A DNA stretch of 64,000 nucleotides from Himantopus leucocephalus. Lineage: Eukaryota > Chordata > Aves > Charadriiformes > Recurvirostridae. The stretch is from contig RSEF01000031.1 in the NCBI GenBank assembly GCA_003993805.1, positions 51,052,543 to 51,116,542 on the forward strand, in the 5' to 3' direction. The translations under genes and the position numbers were made by a program. Numbering within the stretch: position 1 is the stretch's first letter; every line of letters starts with the position of its first letter. Positions 41,351 through 55,080 of the stretch are shown here, in pieces. Below the pieces are notes generated by a model. That model was not told the DNA's origin, made no database searches, and worked only from the letters and a program-made list of their open reading frames with translations.

Positions 41351-44300
41351 TTCATACAACCCCCTTTCTACAGATCATCTCTCAATATATACCTGTTAGC
41401 TTCGCTTTTTTGTGATGATTATTTCCTGACCAAGCTAAGTGAATAAAATGTATAATAATAAGAAAGCTAATGGTAACAATCTCTTGACCATATAACGCAT
41501 AATTCTATCCATAGTGTCATTTCTTAGGGAAGGCTTAAGTCCTATAAATGTACGTATAGGTGTGTCTGTGCCATGCTCTGTTGCAATCAAGGTTGCCTGC
41601 GTGTGTGTCGTTGCAAGACTGGTTCTCTGGAATGTGAATCTTTCTTACCATGACTACTTTATTATATACATAACAACATCTCAAGGACCCATAGGGTACG
41701 GGGAGCAGACATCAGTGATTTCTTCAAGACACCCCGATGTGTAGGTCTTGAAGTTTTCACCAGGTCATCATATATGCAGCAAGTGGTAACGCAGAGTCTG
41801 TACAAAAATAAAGACAAGAAAGTCAAAGGCAAAAACGTTTGAGCGTGTTGAAGAGAATTCGTGCTTTTGGAAAGGCAGTGCAGTCATCCTCCTCTGAGCT
41901 GTTCCCTTAACGCATTCTGCCATTGCTCAGCCTTCCGGGGAGTACCTCCTAGCTTTCCTTCTCGTTGACTTTTGGGATGTGTGTTGTATATAGTAATTTT
42001 CACTGTATTTTCAAGTATCAGGTGAACGAAAAACTGAGAATAGGCCAGTCTGCTTCAGCTCCCGACTTGGAGACTTTTCCATCCGCTTCCCCTTTAGTAA
42101 GCTCCCAAGCACATCACCGCTGGTCAAAGGCGACAAATCCTCTCCCCCACGGACAGCCCCAGGAAAAGCAGAGAGAACCTCGTCTGTGAGACGCGCAGCT
42201 AGGAGCTTTAGTAAAACAAGCCAAAGGTTTATAGTGGAAAAATAAACACCTTCAGCAATTGCAAAAGCCAAACCTAATTTATGCTCATTTCACCCGCTTG
42301 CGGATTTTCTTTCTGGTGTTAGTTTTCATATGTGAGAACATGCAGAGTGTAAATAATCTTGTGTAGGAAATGAAACATTTCTGGTCATTCAGTTAACTTA
42401 GGATCTGGTCCAGCTCCTGTTGTTATCAGGATCAAAGTGAGAGGATACAATATGAGGTTTGCGAAAAAATAATGGAAGCTTACCAGGTGGATGACGGTAT
42501 CGCAGCTCGCCCTTTGGTTTTACACAGCGAGCTGGCAGGCCCTATTCCCCAAAACAGCCCCCAGAAGAAAACCCTGCACGCCTCCCACGCTAGTCAGTGG
42601 CCATGCGTTCTCCACGCTGCAGATTTTTGGGTCTCTAGGGCTTGCCTATACGGGGAAGAACCTGTGGTCTTCCCAATGTATGAAGTTGCACCTTTTTAAT
42701 TAAAGGTGAGATTGCATGCTGAGCTACTTAAACTGGTGCAGCTTTGTAAGTGGACACCTTTAGGATAATGACAGGTTTCTTTCACGGTAAATTGTTTCAG
42801 CTTATCTTGCAAAAGTGAATTAAGAAATGTTGACACAAACTGCTTTAGTGGCAAATGATAAGTGAAATAATTTCTTCCACTGGCAGAGGTAGATATGGAA
42901 GAACGCTTTTTTCTTTTTTCTCACTTGTTTAAAGTGCAAATTCCATGCTTGAATGAGCTTTAACATTTGTGCAGTTTCTAGGTCTTCTGATAATTAAGAG
43001 TTTTTTCAAACAGCATTCTGCAAGTGTCAAGGTGAGAAATCTAATTTAATCTTTAAAAGCTTAAAGTATTGCTTCTTTCTAATAGTTGCTTTCTGTAAGC
43101 AGAGGCTAGGATCTGTGTTTAAGATTTGGGGGGTGTTTTGTTGTTGCTTGAAGTGGAAAAGGAGAGCGTATGATGGAAAGGAGCTGACTGTACTGCTAGT
43201 TCTGTATACTATTTCCTCTTCCATAGTCTACTTTGCCCTAGAAGAGCTTCCCGGAGAAAAGAGCTGTAAAATAAGAAGCTTGGTAGCTGGGCAACGGCAT
43301 CATTCATCCCTTGCCTGTTGAGGTGTGACAGAGGAGCGTATATGCCAAGAGGAGGCAGGGGGTGCATACGGAAAAAACCAGATGTGATTCAGAGGTGCGC
43401 AGTTATGCTCGTAGAAAATACAACCACCAAAGGGAAATGACAGATAAAAGCAGACTGTTTTCATTCCTTCTACTGCTTTTCCTGTATTTCATTCCATACT
43501 GAAATGAGCAAAAATGCTTCGCAGTTTTCCAGCACTGTAGTGCATTTATATGCACATGCAAAATTAAAAAGCAAGCGTTGGCAATGATTTTAAGGCATAT
43601 GGAGTGTTAGCTTGCATGCTACTATGGTACGTGGTTTAGTTGAGAGGTGGTGGGAATCGGGCCATCGTTCCTGTGATGCCATTGCCAAAAGTCAGCATTG
43701 CTTTGCTCTGTGTTCAGGTAGGGAGGAAGGAGATGGCCACGCTTTGGAAACCCATCATTTCTGGCAAGGGCTCCTCTTCCTCCGCAGCCCTGCGCTGGCA
43801 AGCAGGCGGCGGCTCAGCACCCCTGAAGTGCCACTGCCACAAGAGGGTGGAGCACCAGCGGCACGGGGCGGGCCGGTAGGTGCCTGATGAAGGCAACTAA
43901 TTGCAAAGGACTTTCACAACTACAAGTTTTTGGCGTGGTCTTCCTCTCGCTAATGTCAATGACAGGACATGCGCACGCTCCTGTTCAGTAGGAACAGTTC
44001 AGTGGTTGCCCTGACCCAGCTTGTGGCGGTTTTGGGGGTTTTCTTTTTTTGTTCTTAGTAAGTGATGATAGTATAACCAAAGTTCAGATGACTTCAGTCC
44101 TGCACACTCATATTGTGGTGCAGAATCGGACCCACTGAAACATGTGGCCATCTCGGTTAAACAGGAACCCTCAAGTTCTTATGGCTAGCACTTCCTTTAA
44201 CTGATGTACTTAAAAAAAATTTAAGTAGCCGGCGTTTGAGGAGAAACAGCCATTTACTGCTGCAAAGCAGCTAATTGCATTATTTGTTCCTTCTTTAATG

Positions 44301-45124
44301 CACTGTGAGCTCCTTTTAGTTTATGGAGCAATGGAGGCTGCAGTGCTGCTGGAGGAGTGGTGAATGATGTGGACTGTTTTGTGGTCTGCCAAGAAAAATC
44401 TCAATTTCCTCATTATACGGGTTAAAAATATACATCCACGGATAGTGGAAACAAAATCTTTAAGTGTGCCTAAGAAATGGTTGTATTTAGTTTTCTGTAG
44501 CCTTCAATGGTAAAGTAGTTATTAGAATGTCAAAATGCTGCTTTAAAAATCAGTGCAGTATTGACTTTTTAATCTACTTAACCACTTACGTGGTTCTTGT
44601 GCTGCATTCATAAAATGTCTGTGTAAGTTAGTGAAATACTGTCTATCACATAAAGTATGCCGGATTACATATTTTACAGTCCCTGTTTTTATAGCTATCA
44701 CTGTAATCCCTAGTCCCTGTTCTACATGGGATCGTTCATCACTAGCAAAAAGTGAAACCTTCCCATCCCTTCTCGTGAAGCCCACAACAGGTATCATGTG
44801 GGGTCCAGATGCATGATTCCTGTGCAGTCCTAGTCCTTTGTACGGCTGTCTTCTACATCTGCGTAGTGCCAAGGCTGAGTTTGCATAATTTCTGGTTTGT
44901 AGATTATTTTTACTAGTACTTACTGGCTGTGTGAGACTGAGAGGTGTATCATTTTCAAATTGCCCAAACGGATTATTTAGGCATATTATTGGTCCACACG
45001 AGGCACAGGGAAGATCAAAAGACTTTTGGAAAGCAGAATTATTTTATTTAACTTTTATGCAGTTTTAAGCTAATGGCTGTTTTCCATCAGTCCTAAAGCT
45101 GTACTTGTGCCTATGTGTGCTTGT

Positions 45125-45150
45125 GTATATATATATATACACATATATAT
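45125..45150. repeat. (TA)n microsatellite
   Basis: A TATATATATATATACACATATATAT-type run lies in intergenic DNA. Confidence 0.8.
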
Positions 45151-46100
45151 GGTATTTATTTCTGTGGCATATATATCAAAGTGTAGGCAAGATTTCTGTT
45201 TTCAAAAGGCTGTTGAAAACATACAGGAACAGAAAAATGTTTTGTGATAACTTAAATCTACTAGTCATCACTGTTAGTTTTTCCCCTGAAATGCAGCAGA
45301 ATTGTGAAACAGAAATATACCTGCATAATGTACGCTGCAGTTATTCTTCACTCCTGTCATATTTCCTGCCATCAAATACAATCCTTTCTTTATGCTGCTT
45401 AAAAAAAAAAAAAATATTACTGTAGGCAAAGAATTAGTTGGATATACACTGTCTGCGTACCAGCGGCGTGCCTTGCAGGCGTGGTAACTGCTGGGAAGCA
45501 CCCACTGCATGCAGCATGGCATGCCGCCTTTGCTTTAGCAGAAGTTGCATGGCTGTGATGTGTTTTAAATTCCCCTGGGTAATGTGAAGTTGCTAAGGTA
45601 ACCGAGATTTGGATGAAGAAGTAGGAGAACCAACAGTAATTCATTTGGCTGAAGGACATTATCCACTTCTGTAATCAATTATACACAAACGTAATCATGT
45701 CATGACAATCTGACATTTCTGAAGGAAATGCTGTGCTTTTATTAAGGAGCAGCTTCAGATGCAAAAGGATGAATGTGTATGCTTCTCTGAAATTCCCTAG
45801 CATTTTTTAACTAAATTATTGCTTATTATTAGAAAGAAGGGATAACACTGGGATAATTTATTCTGTATATAGCTGAGACAAGAAGAAACTGTGATTTGAC
45901 TTAATGTTTGAAAGAGGTGAATAGAATGAGAAAGTAGTTCACAGAAAGATCTGTAAGAGTTTTTGGTGGTGGTGGTGCTCTGTTTTAGATAAGTTTGTGT
46001 ATTTTAGGCCATGATCCCAAAAGACCATTTCTGCTGATAGTTCAGTACGCACATAAGTGTTTGCAGGGTGAAAGGTAAACTAAAATCATGTATGTCTACA

Positions 46101-49100
46101 GCAGAAAAGCAGAAGTGTTACCAAGTACTTGCTCTCTGCCGTGAGAATTTAGTTTAGGTAATGTGGTGGTCTTAATGTTAACATGCTGTTTCCCTCCAAG
46201 TCTCATTCATTTTCTTGGTCAGTCATGAAGGCATGGAATTTGTTCCCCTGGCTGGAGTACAGAGTTAAGGTGTTTTTATTCCTTAAAATAGCCGTGGTTT
46301 TTTCTTCATGGTCGAAGACATGGTCCGAAGCCACGGTGGATGCTTCGGATACCATCACAGGAGCCGGTTGCTCTTCACACTGTCGTCTGAGTGTCTCGCC
46401 CCCACGGAGCCCACCTGGGTCCGCCTGCTTCAGCTCCCAGTCCCGAAGCGGGCGGGTGTTGTGGAGGGACCTGCCCATGGCACGAGGGGCTCTGCACGGC
46501 CAGTGCGCCAGCATCAGCAGGTCAGTGCCTGAAAACGAAGCTGTTATCAGGCGGGTCTCCCATGCCTGAATTCTTCCGGGCTCCTTAACCGCGGGTTGCA
46601 AAGTGCTGTCTTTTGTCCCTCTGTTCCTCCCTGGAAAGCACAAGTTTTGCCCAGAATTCAGTTTTAATAACAGTCCTGCCTGGGCTGGTGTCATTTTCCC
46701 CCATTTCTCAAAGAGATGGAGGTCAGTCCTCTGCGTCCCTCCGTGCTTTCTGAGCACGGTGCTGTTCGAGGAGGGCTGGAGCATCACTTCAGAGCAGATG
46801 GCCACCTAGAAGGTGGCTCTTGCTCCGTACGGCTGCAATGGGAAGAAGAGCTTGTATGCCACGCTCTGTGGTTTAGAAGCCTTGTGCATTTGTAATGAAA
46901 ATTCATCTCATTTAGTACCTTAATTGGTCATGAAATAAATGTAATTTAAACCGGTGTATGCCAGTCCTGGAGGTGTGCACCAGTTCAGCCGAATTCATCC
47001 ATAGCCTGTGGCTCTGTGTAATGCTGTGTCCGATGCCAGGAAGCCTCACAGTGGACCAAAACCACATTGGCCCCCTGCTGAAACGCACTAAAACTAAACA
47101 TAAAGTCACTGTGATGATTTGAGGGAAATCAAATCTGGAAACTGTGTAGGAAAATGGTGTTTTCTTTCTGTAGGATAGCCGGCTCGGCTTTCCAGCAGCC
47201 GGCGTCGAGCCAGCGCCAGCCCAGTGCGGTGTCTGCTGGCCGTGTGTCCGTACAGCGGTGCCAGCGCTTGCACAGAGAGGAAGAGTGAACAATAGAAATT
47301 GCTGAATACAAACTGGCCTGTGCTCTGAAATTATCTAGTGATTTTTATCTAAATTATTGCTTAATGGAAGGGATAGCACTGCTCCAGGCTGAGCAGCGAG
47401 AATGCTGCAAATACTGGCTTTGTGTTTTCTTGATTTCTGAGTTTATCGGGGCAGCTTGTCCACGAACACAGTGGCATGGCTACGAGTGAGTGCCGAGGCA
47501 TGGGTCACCCTCCCTGCTATGGATGTTCCCACCGAGCGGAGGAGAGCTCACCTTGCAGCCTCTTCCCCTCCTCTGTCCCGCAAACAGCGCTGATCATCTT
47601 CCCACTGTCCCTGGGTCCTGTCTAGTGTTTCCAGACTTAAAAAATAGGCATGAAATTAAATCAGAAGCAATCTTGTTATTTCATGAAAAGCGGTAGAGAG
47701 GACCAGACCTAAACTTTGGTTTCCATTCACTTTAAAAATATGAGTAATAATCTGTAATATGCTTGGTTTCTCTCATGAATGAACTCTTTGTGATTATACT
47801 TTCTGTAAATAGCCAAGTACAAGGCAAATGTTATTAGAAGAAAATAAGTATGACTTTTGCTTTCTCTTCTTGCTCTTGGCTTTAGAGATGAAAAGAGACA
47901 ATAATTGCATAATTTTCCCAAAATGGGGAAAATAGTACTGTGGTAGTGAATTGTAAGAAGTAAAACTCTTTTCCTTGTGAGAATGACACCTGATTTCCAA
48001 ATTTTTCTCTTTATTTTGAGCTTACAGAACCAGTAAAATCTTCCAGATTTCTTGAACTTTTTTATATCACCTTTTATCATACTTCACATGGAGTATCTTT
48101 TGTTTCATTGCTTGAATAACATGTAGAAAATTATGAATATGAAGGATTTTTTACTCTGCACAACTTTGCATAGTTTGAAGCACTCCAGCCGTGATGTGCT
48201 TTCTTATGGTAGAGTTCAGCTGCTAAACTTGCTCCTTGTTAAAATGAATGGTTGAGTACTTATTGTAGTTTTAGTCCTTATTGTAATTTTATTCTATAAA
48301 TAGAAATCCAGCCTCTTTGCAATATAATATGTGTCTTGTATGCCTCTGTTATGCTGGAGAGTCATTAAACCAATTAGAGACATGTTTTTCCTGACTATAA
48401 TTTCTGTGAGAGTTGCAACCTGTAATTTATATGTAACTTAGTATGTAGCAAGACATTTGGGTTTTTTCTTCTCTTTCCCTGCACCATTCTTAAAAATAAA
48501 ATTGTCCCAGATGTTTAGATACAGCTCTTGAAACAGGGACATGCAGCACTGTGTTTCTGTACAAAATAGCACTGTTAACTGCTGTAGTAATAAGATTTGT
48601 TTACCCTGTTTGCTAGAAATAGTCACAATCACCATTCAGACGCCTTCAGCTCTGTCAAAATACTGCAGTTACTGTAATTTTGACAATTAGAATGGTGCAT
48701 CCCACTTTGCTATTGTTTATACCATCAGGTAATTGGTAGCTCATCAGTCCTTCCTATGTTACGTTGCACTGTTTAAAATATTTTTTTTTCTTTCTTGTAT
48801 TTTAAATTAGCTTTTCTTTTTCCTTTTTTTTTTAATCTTTTAATAGTAAGCTTGGAGTTTTTTCTACTTTGTTGAAGGGAAGTTTAAATTTAGACATAGG
48901 CTGGAACTGCTGAAACCAATTTATTTATGTTCAGCTGGTTTTGGCTTACATTTGCTCTGTAAAGCTTATTCATTCATCGAGAACAGTTAAGTACGACTTG
49001 GAATGTTTGCCTTCCACATTAGTTTCCAGTCTTTAAATTTCTGTCATGCATTTGAAATGAAGACAGGAGTTTTGGTGGAAAAATGAGGTACTCCATGTGA

Positions 49101-52100
49101 TCCAGTTGATCACAGTGTACTGTNAAAAAAAAAAAAAAAGGGGGAAGGGAAAAGGTGCCATATAGCAATACTGCTCTCATTTGCTGTTGGGCTGAAATTC
49201 TGATTCCACTTAAATTGTTGGAAAAGTCAACTGCCGTTGGCTGCGGAGGCAAAAGAAAATAAAATCAGTTCTCTTGACTCTAATCCTTTCTCCTCACACC
49301 CCTGACCCACCGAATAAATGCCTTCTGGCTCAGACTGAAGCAGAGGCAAAGGGAATTTAGTTTCATGACAAAAGCAAACAAAATTAAATTGGCAAAGTTG
49401 GGACCAGGGTTTCAGTGATGCTTAGTGTGATGAAAAAAAGGCTGATGATTAGGAGCTGGTCGATGCTACAATTACACAAGTATATAATAGCAAAAAGAGT
49501 GGGGCTTTGTTCCTGCTCCGGGCAGTGGTTTGCAAGGAACGTAATTTCTTGGCACCTAACGCTGATTTACCTGATTTTGCAGTGTCTTGAATTACTCTAA
49601 TGGAAGTTATTCCGTAAATTCAAAAATACAATTACTCTAAAATGTCTGCCTTTCTGTGAAGCTAAACAGGGGAACAAGAGGTTGGGATTAACTGTATTGT
49701 TGTGCCCTACAGTAATTAATTTATCCTTAATCCCAAAAACCTTTTCACGTATGATTTGTCATGTCTGGCAGTAGTTTCACTGCTGCAAAGCCATTGAATG
49801 TGAAGCCCACGCTGGGATTAATTAGTAATTAGTTCTCCAGACAGTGTGAGATGGTCACGAAGAAACGGCCGGGGTTCAGAAAGGGACTTTGTGTCAATAG
49901 CGTTATTCCCGAGTGCCGCGTGTTGCCCGGGTGGTGTGCGCTGGGGCAGGGGGGGCTGCTTCCCGGGGAAGGACCCTCCCTTCGCAAGCGGCCTGGGGTT
50001 TTATTTTGCAAATAATTCCGAGAAAGGAAAACGCGTGCACCCTTTTCTGTTAAGGCATTAGACATCAGACGTCGCTTTTAGGCCGCTCTGCAGCTTGCAC
50101 CGCTGGACGTCATTGCTGCAGCGCCGTACAAACCAAAAAAACAGCTTCTTGGGGAGCTGCCAAAAGGAACAGAGTAGGAAAATTAATAAGCGGCTGCCAC
50201 TGGGCCGTGCTATCTGCGAGCCCTTCGTTAGTGTCCCGAGGCAAACCCTCCACCAGACTGACATAGTCCCCAGAAACGTGCTGGGCCGCTTCCTTGGAAG
50301 GGACACGTGTAGAAACGTCAAGCTTGCAGGCTCCCGTTTAAGAGCCACCATATATATACACACACCCATATAGATATGTTTTCTCTTTCCAGGACACCCG
50401 TGGAATAAATCTTACAGCTTTGGTTGCATACTGGGTCCCTGTGGCATCTCATTAGCGTCTTTCTAAGTCACTTATTGTCATCAAAACCCTTAATGACTTT
50501 GCTCAGGGTAAGTTAGAGGCAAATCTAATTAGCTCCTTGGTGTTAACCAGAAGGGCCCTGTAGCGCTTTCTCTGTGCCAAAGACTTCACCGACAAGATGG
50601 AATTGATGTCCTCACCTTTCGAGGACAGCTGGCACGCAGGGGACACAAGCCCTTGCCAGGCGCTGTGCTGGGGCCATCCCGGCAGGGAGCCCCCGTCCCC
50701 GGGGTCCCTCCTGCCGCTGTCGGTGCCGCCCCCCGGCACCGGGGACCCGATTTCTCAATGCGAAGCTCTTCTGAGTGGGACGGACAGACTCTCCAGCTTG
50801 TTTATGTGTCGCTCAACCATCCCGCCCGTGCGAGCAGGCATGTGACAAATCTCCTTCCACCTCATTCTTCAGAGCAGGCAGGGCTTCAATCGCCAGAAAC
50901 TGCCCTTCTTTTAAAGTTTGGGGTTTTCTTGGTGCAAGTTGTTGGGTTTTTTTGTCTCTGAGTAGCATTATCATGCTCCAAGCACCACATAATCTCCCTG
51001 TAGTAGAGTTTCCTTTCTGGATACCTTTCCGCTGCTCCTGGAAAGGCTGTCCAGGGTCGAGCCCCGCCGGGATGTCCTGGCCTGGACTGCCCTGAAACGG
51101 TTTGGTGATGTCCGCATTGCCAGAGAAAAGTCACCTCTTGCTGACTAAACGATAACTGAAGCATGTGAAGCTGCTAAGCGCAACCTCATGGTATTAATGA
51201 CAAGAGCAGATATACACATACATCTAATTAAGTTTCACCTGAAAAATGTGGTGGAAACACGAATTATCAGTCACCAGCTGTTCTCCAGCCGCTCACATCT
51301 GCTTCCTCCGAGGCAAACACAAGCTCACGTTCTCGTGGTTGGTTTAGCCACAACGGCGCTGACCCTCCCCTCCCTTGACCGGCACATTGCTTGTGCCTCC
51401 GTGACGGTGTCACTGCCCGGTCATCCCGATCAACTCACCAGCCCTGCGGAAAACCCGCCTTTCCAAAAGTGCTGTTTTTCACCTGGTTCGGGCAGCTGAG
51501 CTGGGTGACTGTGAGCAAATGGTCGCCGGTGCAATCACGGGCAGACGCGGTGGGATGTACAACTGGAGACTGGGCAGGAAAATGCCCCCAGACCTTTTGC
51601 TAAAAGCCCTCCTTTGGGTTGGGTTGAGGTAAGGGACAAATCCCACCCACGGAAAGAAGCAGGTAGGAACAATTGCTACAACACTGGACATGAAAGCAGT
51701 ATCAAATAAATGGGATTGAGCAGTGGTCGTTTGTCCCGTGGTGTCACTTCACTTCCTCTTCCTTGTGTTGTTACTCTGTATCGCAAAACATGAGCTTCCA
51801 GGCTTCACGCATTTCCAGTCCAACATCAGAGCTTTTGCTCTGGATCTTTGTATATGACAGAATGGACCTGAGTGCCTGTGGGAGCGTAGCACGCCTAAAA
51901 GTACAGGTTGGCATGAGCAGACATGCAGACTTTGGACGGGTACACGTGCTTCAGGGAGCTACGCTTGTGTGAGAGAGTCATGGCAAGAGACGTGGTAGAG
52001 ACAAGAAGATGTGAAAGTCCTGCATTGCTGGTGGAGAGTGCTGGCTCCTGGTGCAATGCACCCGCCGAACCGGAGTGGCTTACGAGCCAAAGCCTTTTCT

Positions 52101-54680
52101 GATGCTCTGGCCCAGCTTGCATCTAGCTAATCGCTGGCAATTACATCAACGGGGACTGCGTTAGCAGAAGAGAACACCCCAAAATTTGGTATTGCTCCCC
52201 AGAAGCATGCAGTTGGCACAGAGCCGTGTACACTGTTTATTGATCCAGCTGGTCACTTGTGCAAGGTCCATCTGGTGCAACCGGTTTCAGAGGTTGTATG
52301 AGATATTCTGGCAGGTGGCTGGCGATAGCCAAAGCGTGACCATTCCTTTGGAATGCCATCCTTAAGGTTTTCTTAGGGTCTTTGCACAGGGTTGAGACCA
52401 CAGGGCACGTAGGAGACACTCTGGGAACTCTGGGAGCAGCTCACAAGAAGGAGACAAAACGGGTTCCTCCTCCGCGCTGGGCCGGGACTGTGCTGACTCT
52501 GCACTTGGGTGTCCTGGGACGGCCGTTGATGCTGAAAGGAGCCTCTTCCCGCAGCTGGGGTGCTCTTTGCCCTGCCGTCCCCGCTGGTCTCACGGCATGA
52601 CCCCCTCCGATCTCCAAAGGAGCTCCATGAGCTCCGTGCACCAAAGCGTAGCAGTCTCTGGGTCGACATGTAGGTTTCTAGGCAAACCTCTGGGCCTCTT
52701 CCAGGGAATGCCAACCTGGGTGCAGTTACAGAGACAACAGAGTCAGATTCTTGTTAGCTCACCACCATCTGATTGCTTGCAATAGTTTCACGTGGTTTCT
52801 ATTGACATGGCACCAGTTTCACCGCTGTAGGAAATGGCTTTTTTTTGGCTCTGTAAGATTAATTGCAGTGAAATTCTTTCATGAAAGGGCTGAAGTGAAG
52901 TGCGAGAGTGATTCAGCAAAACTTGGCAATATTTGTAATAAGGACAGGGGTCTTTCTCTAGAAAATGCAATCATCTGGATGCTCAGACTCCCAAAACTGC
53001 CAGCTATTTATTAGTATTTTTAACAACTGAATCCTTTTTGGAGTTACGAAGTCTTCCCTCCATTAGCAGTAGAGAGCATTCAGCACATTGTGATCTCATG
53101 ATAATAATGAATATAAATATAGGTTTAATTTAAAAGATGGCCATTGTTTGCAAATACAGGAAATAATACAAGTACAATTATGAACCTTTCAACTGTAAAG
53201 TCCTCTTTTTGGGATCTGGTGCACAACCACAGCTGAGTAAAGCCAAAATAGCCATTCCTTGAGAATCTGCAATATCTTCCACACCTCTTTGTGGATGCTC
53301 TTCAGCAGAGCTTGCGGCGGCTGGGCTGCAATGAAGTTCCTGCATGACTATTTGTAGGCTGAGCTGTAGTTTGAGTGTGAAAACATCTGAGTGTTAGACC
53401 AAAGCTTCCTTCTAGTTTTGGCCTCGAGGTTACAGGTTACTTTGGTAGCAAATTATAGACCCGTTAATGATGTTCCAGTTAGTAGGTTGAAAGTTACGGC
53501 ATCAATTTCTTGCAACGAACATTGCAACGAACTGTCGAATGAGACACCTCTGAATATACGCAGGTCATCGGGAATGTCATGTCTCCCTGTGCGAGTGAGA
53601 GCACGGCTCCTCTGCTCGTTTGCTCCCAGCCCCAGAGGAGGAACGTCCTCGGCCCCGATAAACCCCGTGTGCGCAAACCCACCGTGTCCCACACGTCTTG
53701 GATCCTGAATTCTCCAGTCTCTGTGCAGGGACAAGTAGCGAATACCCCAATTCACCACCTTTCGTCTTTGTTTTCCCTATAACCCGTACTGAAATCCACA
53801 GACACATATTTGTGCCTTCTCAAATAAAAGGACCATCACGATTTACGCGGGTGCGTCCAGCCCCAACAGGCGCACGCTGGTTCTGGAACAAAGTCGAGCT
53901 GTGAAACAGTTAACATTATTGCCAATTAAGCGGACACAATTAGACTTCAGCGCTTAGATCCCACGTATGGGAGAAATCCGCACACTTTGCCGCTGTTGTT
54001 TCAATCCGCCGGACTGCCAGATGAAAAGTCAACAGCGTTTGGGTCTGCATTGCCCTCAGGGTCGGACTTGGCCGCTGGAGGCGAAGGGCTTCCAGAGGAA
54101 AGTTGCCCAAATATCCACAGCAGAGCTGGCAGACAAAGGCCGTTTTCCCAGCGGCTGGTCCAATATCGTGTTGCATTATCACAGCTTGGTTTGAGGTATG
54201 GGAGAATTTTTATGGCTTGCCGCTGGGGATGGCTGAGGGCCGTTGTATTCGCAGCTCTGGGCTGAGGGATTATTGAGCCAGCGCTGTCCCGACAGGTCAT
54301 GGACCACAGCCCACAGTTTTTGCAGTCTAAATACAAGAACAATAAATTAATTTTATTTAAAACAACTGAGGGTTGTTTTGGTTATGCGTAAAGGTGAGGC
54401 CTCGTCGTCTAACCAGAAGTTCAAAACTGTTACAAATTAGAAGTAAGCAAATCTGCTGTATATGCTAGAAAAAGAATTCCTTACCCAGCAGCATAAGCAT
54501 CTAGGAATAAATTCCTGAGCACTGTGACTGTCTCCCAGAGCATAATATTATACTGATACTGTATTATTACTTGTTATTAACCTTGGAATCCCACATCCAC
54601 AGCTGCAAACCTGCCACAGTGGCTGTCCCTTACCCTGGGGTCCCTGCAGCTCTGCACTTAAAATTGTGCCTATGGCTAAA
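46101..54680. other. Intergenic, upstream of ELL2, partly GC-richer
   Basis: There is no recognised gene. GC-richer blocks lie at about 46300-46600, 50600-51100 and 52400-52650, with overlapping open frames on both strands (longest 200 codons at 46203-46805, - strand), none resembling a known family. A single N at 49124 adjoins an A15 tract. Any regulatory elements here cannot be told from one sequence. Confidence 0.55.
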
Positions 54681-54689
54681 ACTCCCCCG

Positions 54690-55080
54690 TCCCAGAGCGA
54701 AGGACTGTTTCCATCCCCAACGATGCCGCGGGCTGGGACGTCTCCCCGGCCCCGGCGCGGGGGCTGCGGGGCTCTGGGAGGCACGGGAGGGCTGCGGGGG
54801 GACGGGTGCAGGGCTGGCACCGCTTGCGGCGCGGGGCAGGTGCCGGAGATGCGTCGGTCTTGCCCAGGAGGGGCGGCGGGGTCGCGGCTCAGCAGGTGCC
54901 CGGCAGCCCGGGGCCGGCGGCCGTGAGCGGGGACAGTCCCGGGACGGGCGTACGGGTGTGCTGCACCGCACTGCTCGCCGCCGGCGGGAGGGATGCAGGT
55001 CGAGCATCCCCGACCCCCGGCCGCTCCCCTGCCCTCCGCCGCTGCCGCCCGCCCCGGCGCGGTGCCTCCTGCCATGCTCA
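54690..55080. promoter_or_regulatory. Isolated CpG-rich island, no gene recognised
   Basis: About 400 bp are dense in CpG and GC-box-like GGGGCGG sequence, including gcggcgcggggcagg and ggccggcggccgtgagcggg. The flanks are ordinary. It lies about 14.7 kb upstream of the ELL2 start. The open frames crossing it on several frames reflect GC richness and are not taken as genes. It could be the promoter of an unannotated transcript or a distal CpG-rich enhancer. Confidence 0.5.

Larger units (their letters stand above)
40801..46100. other. Intergenic, upstream of ELL2
   Basis: No conserved coding exon, RNA gene or clear transposon was recognised. Apart from the CA/TG and TA repeats the sequence looks unique and AT-rich. 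Confidence 0.6.
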
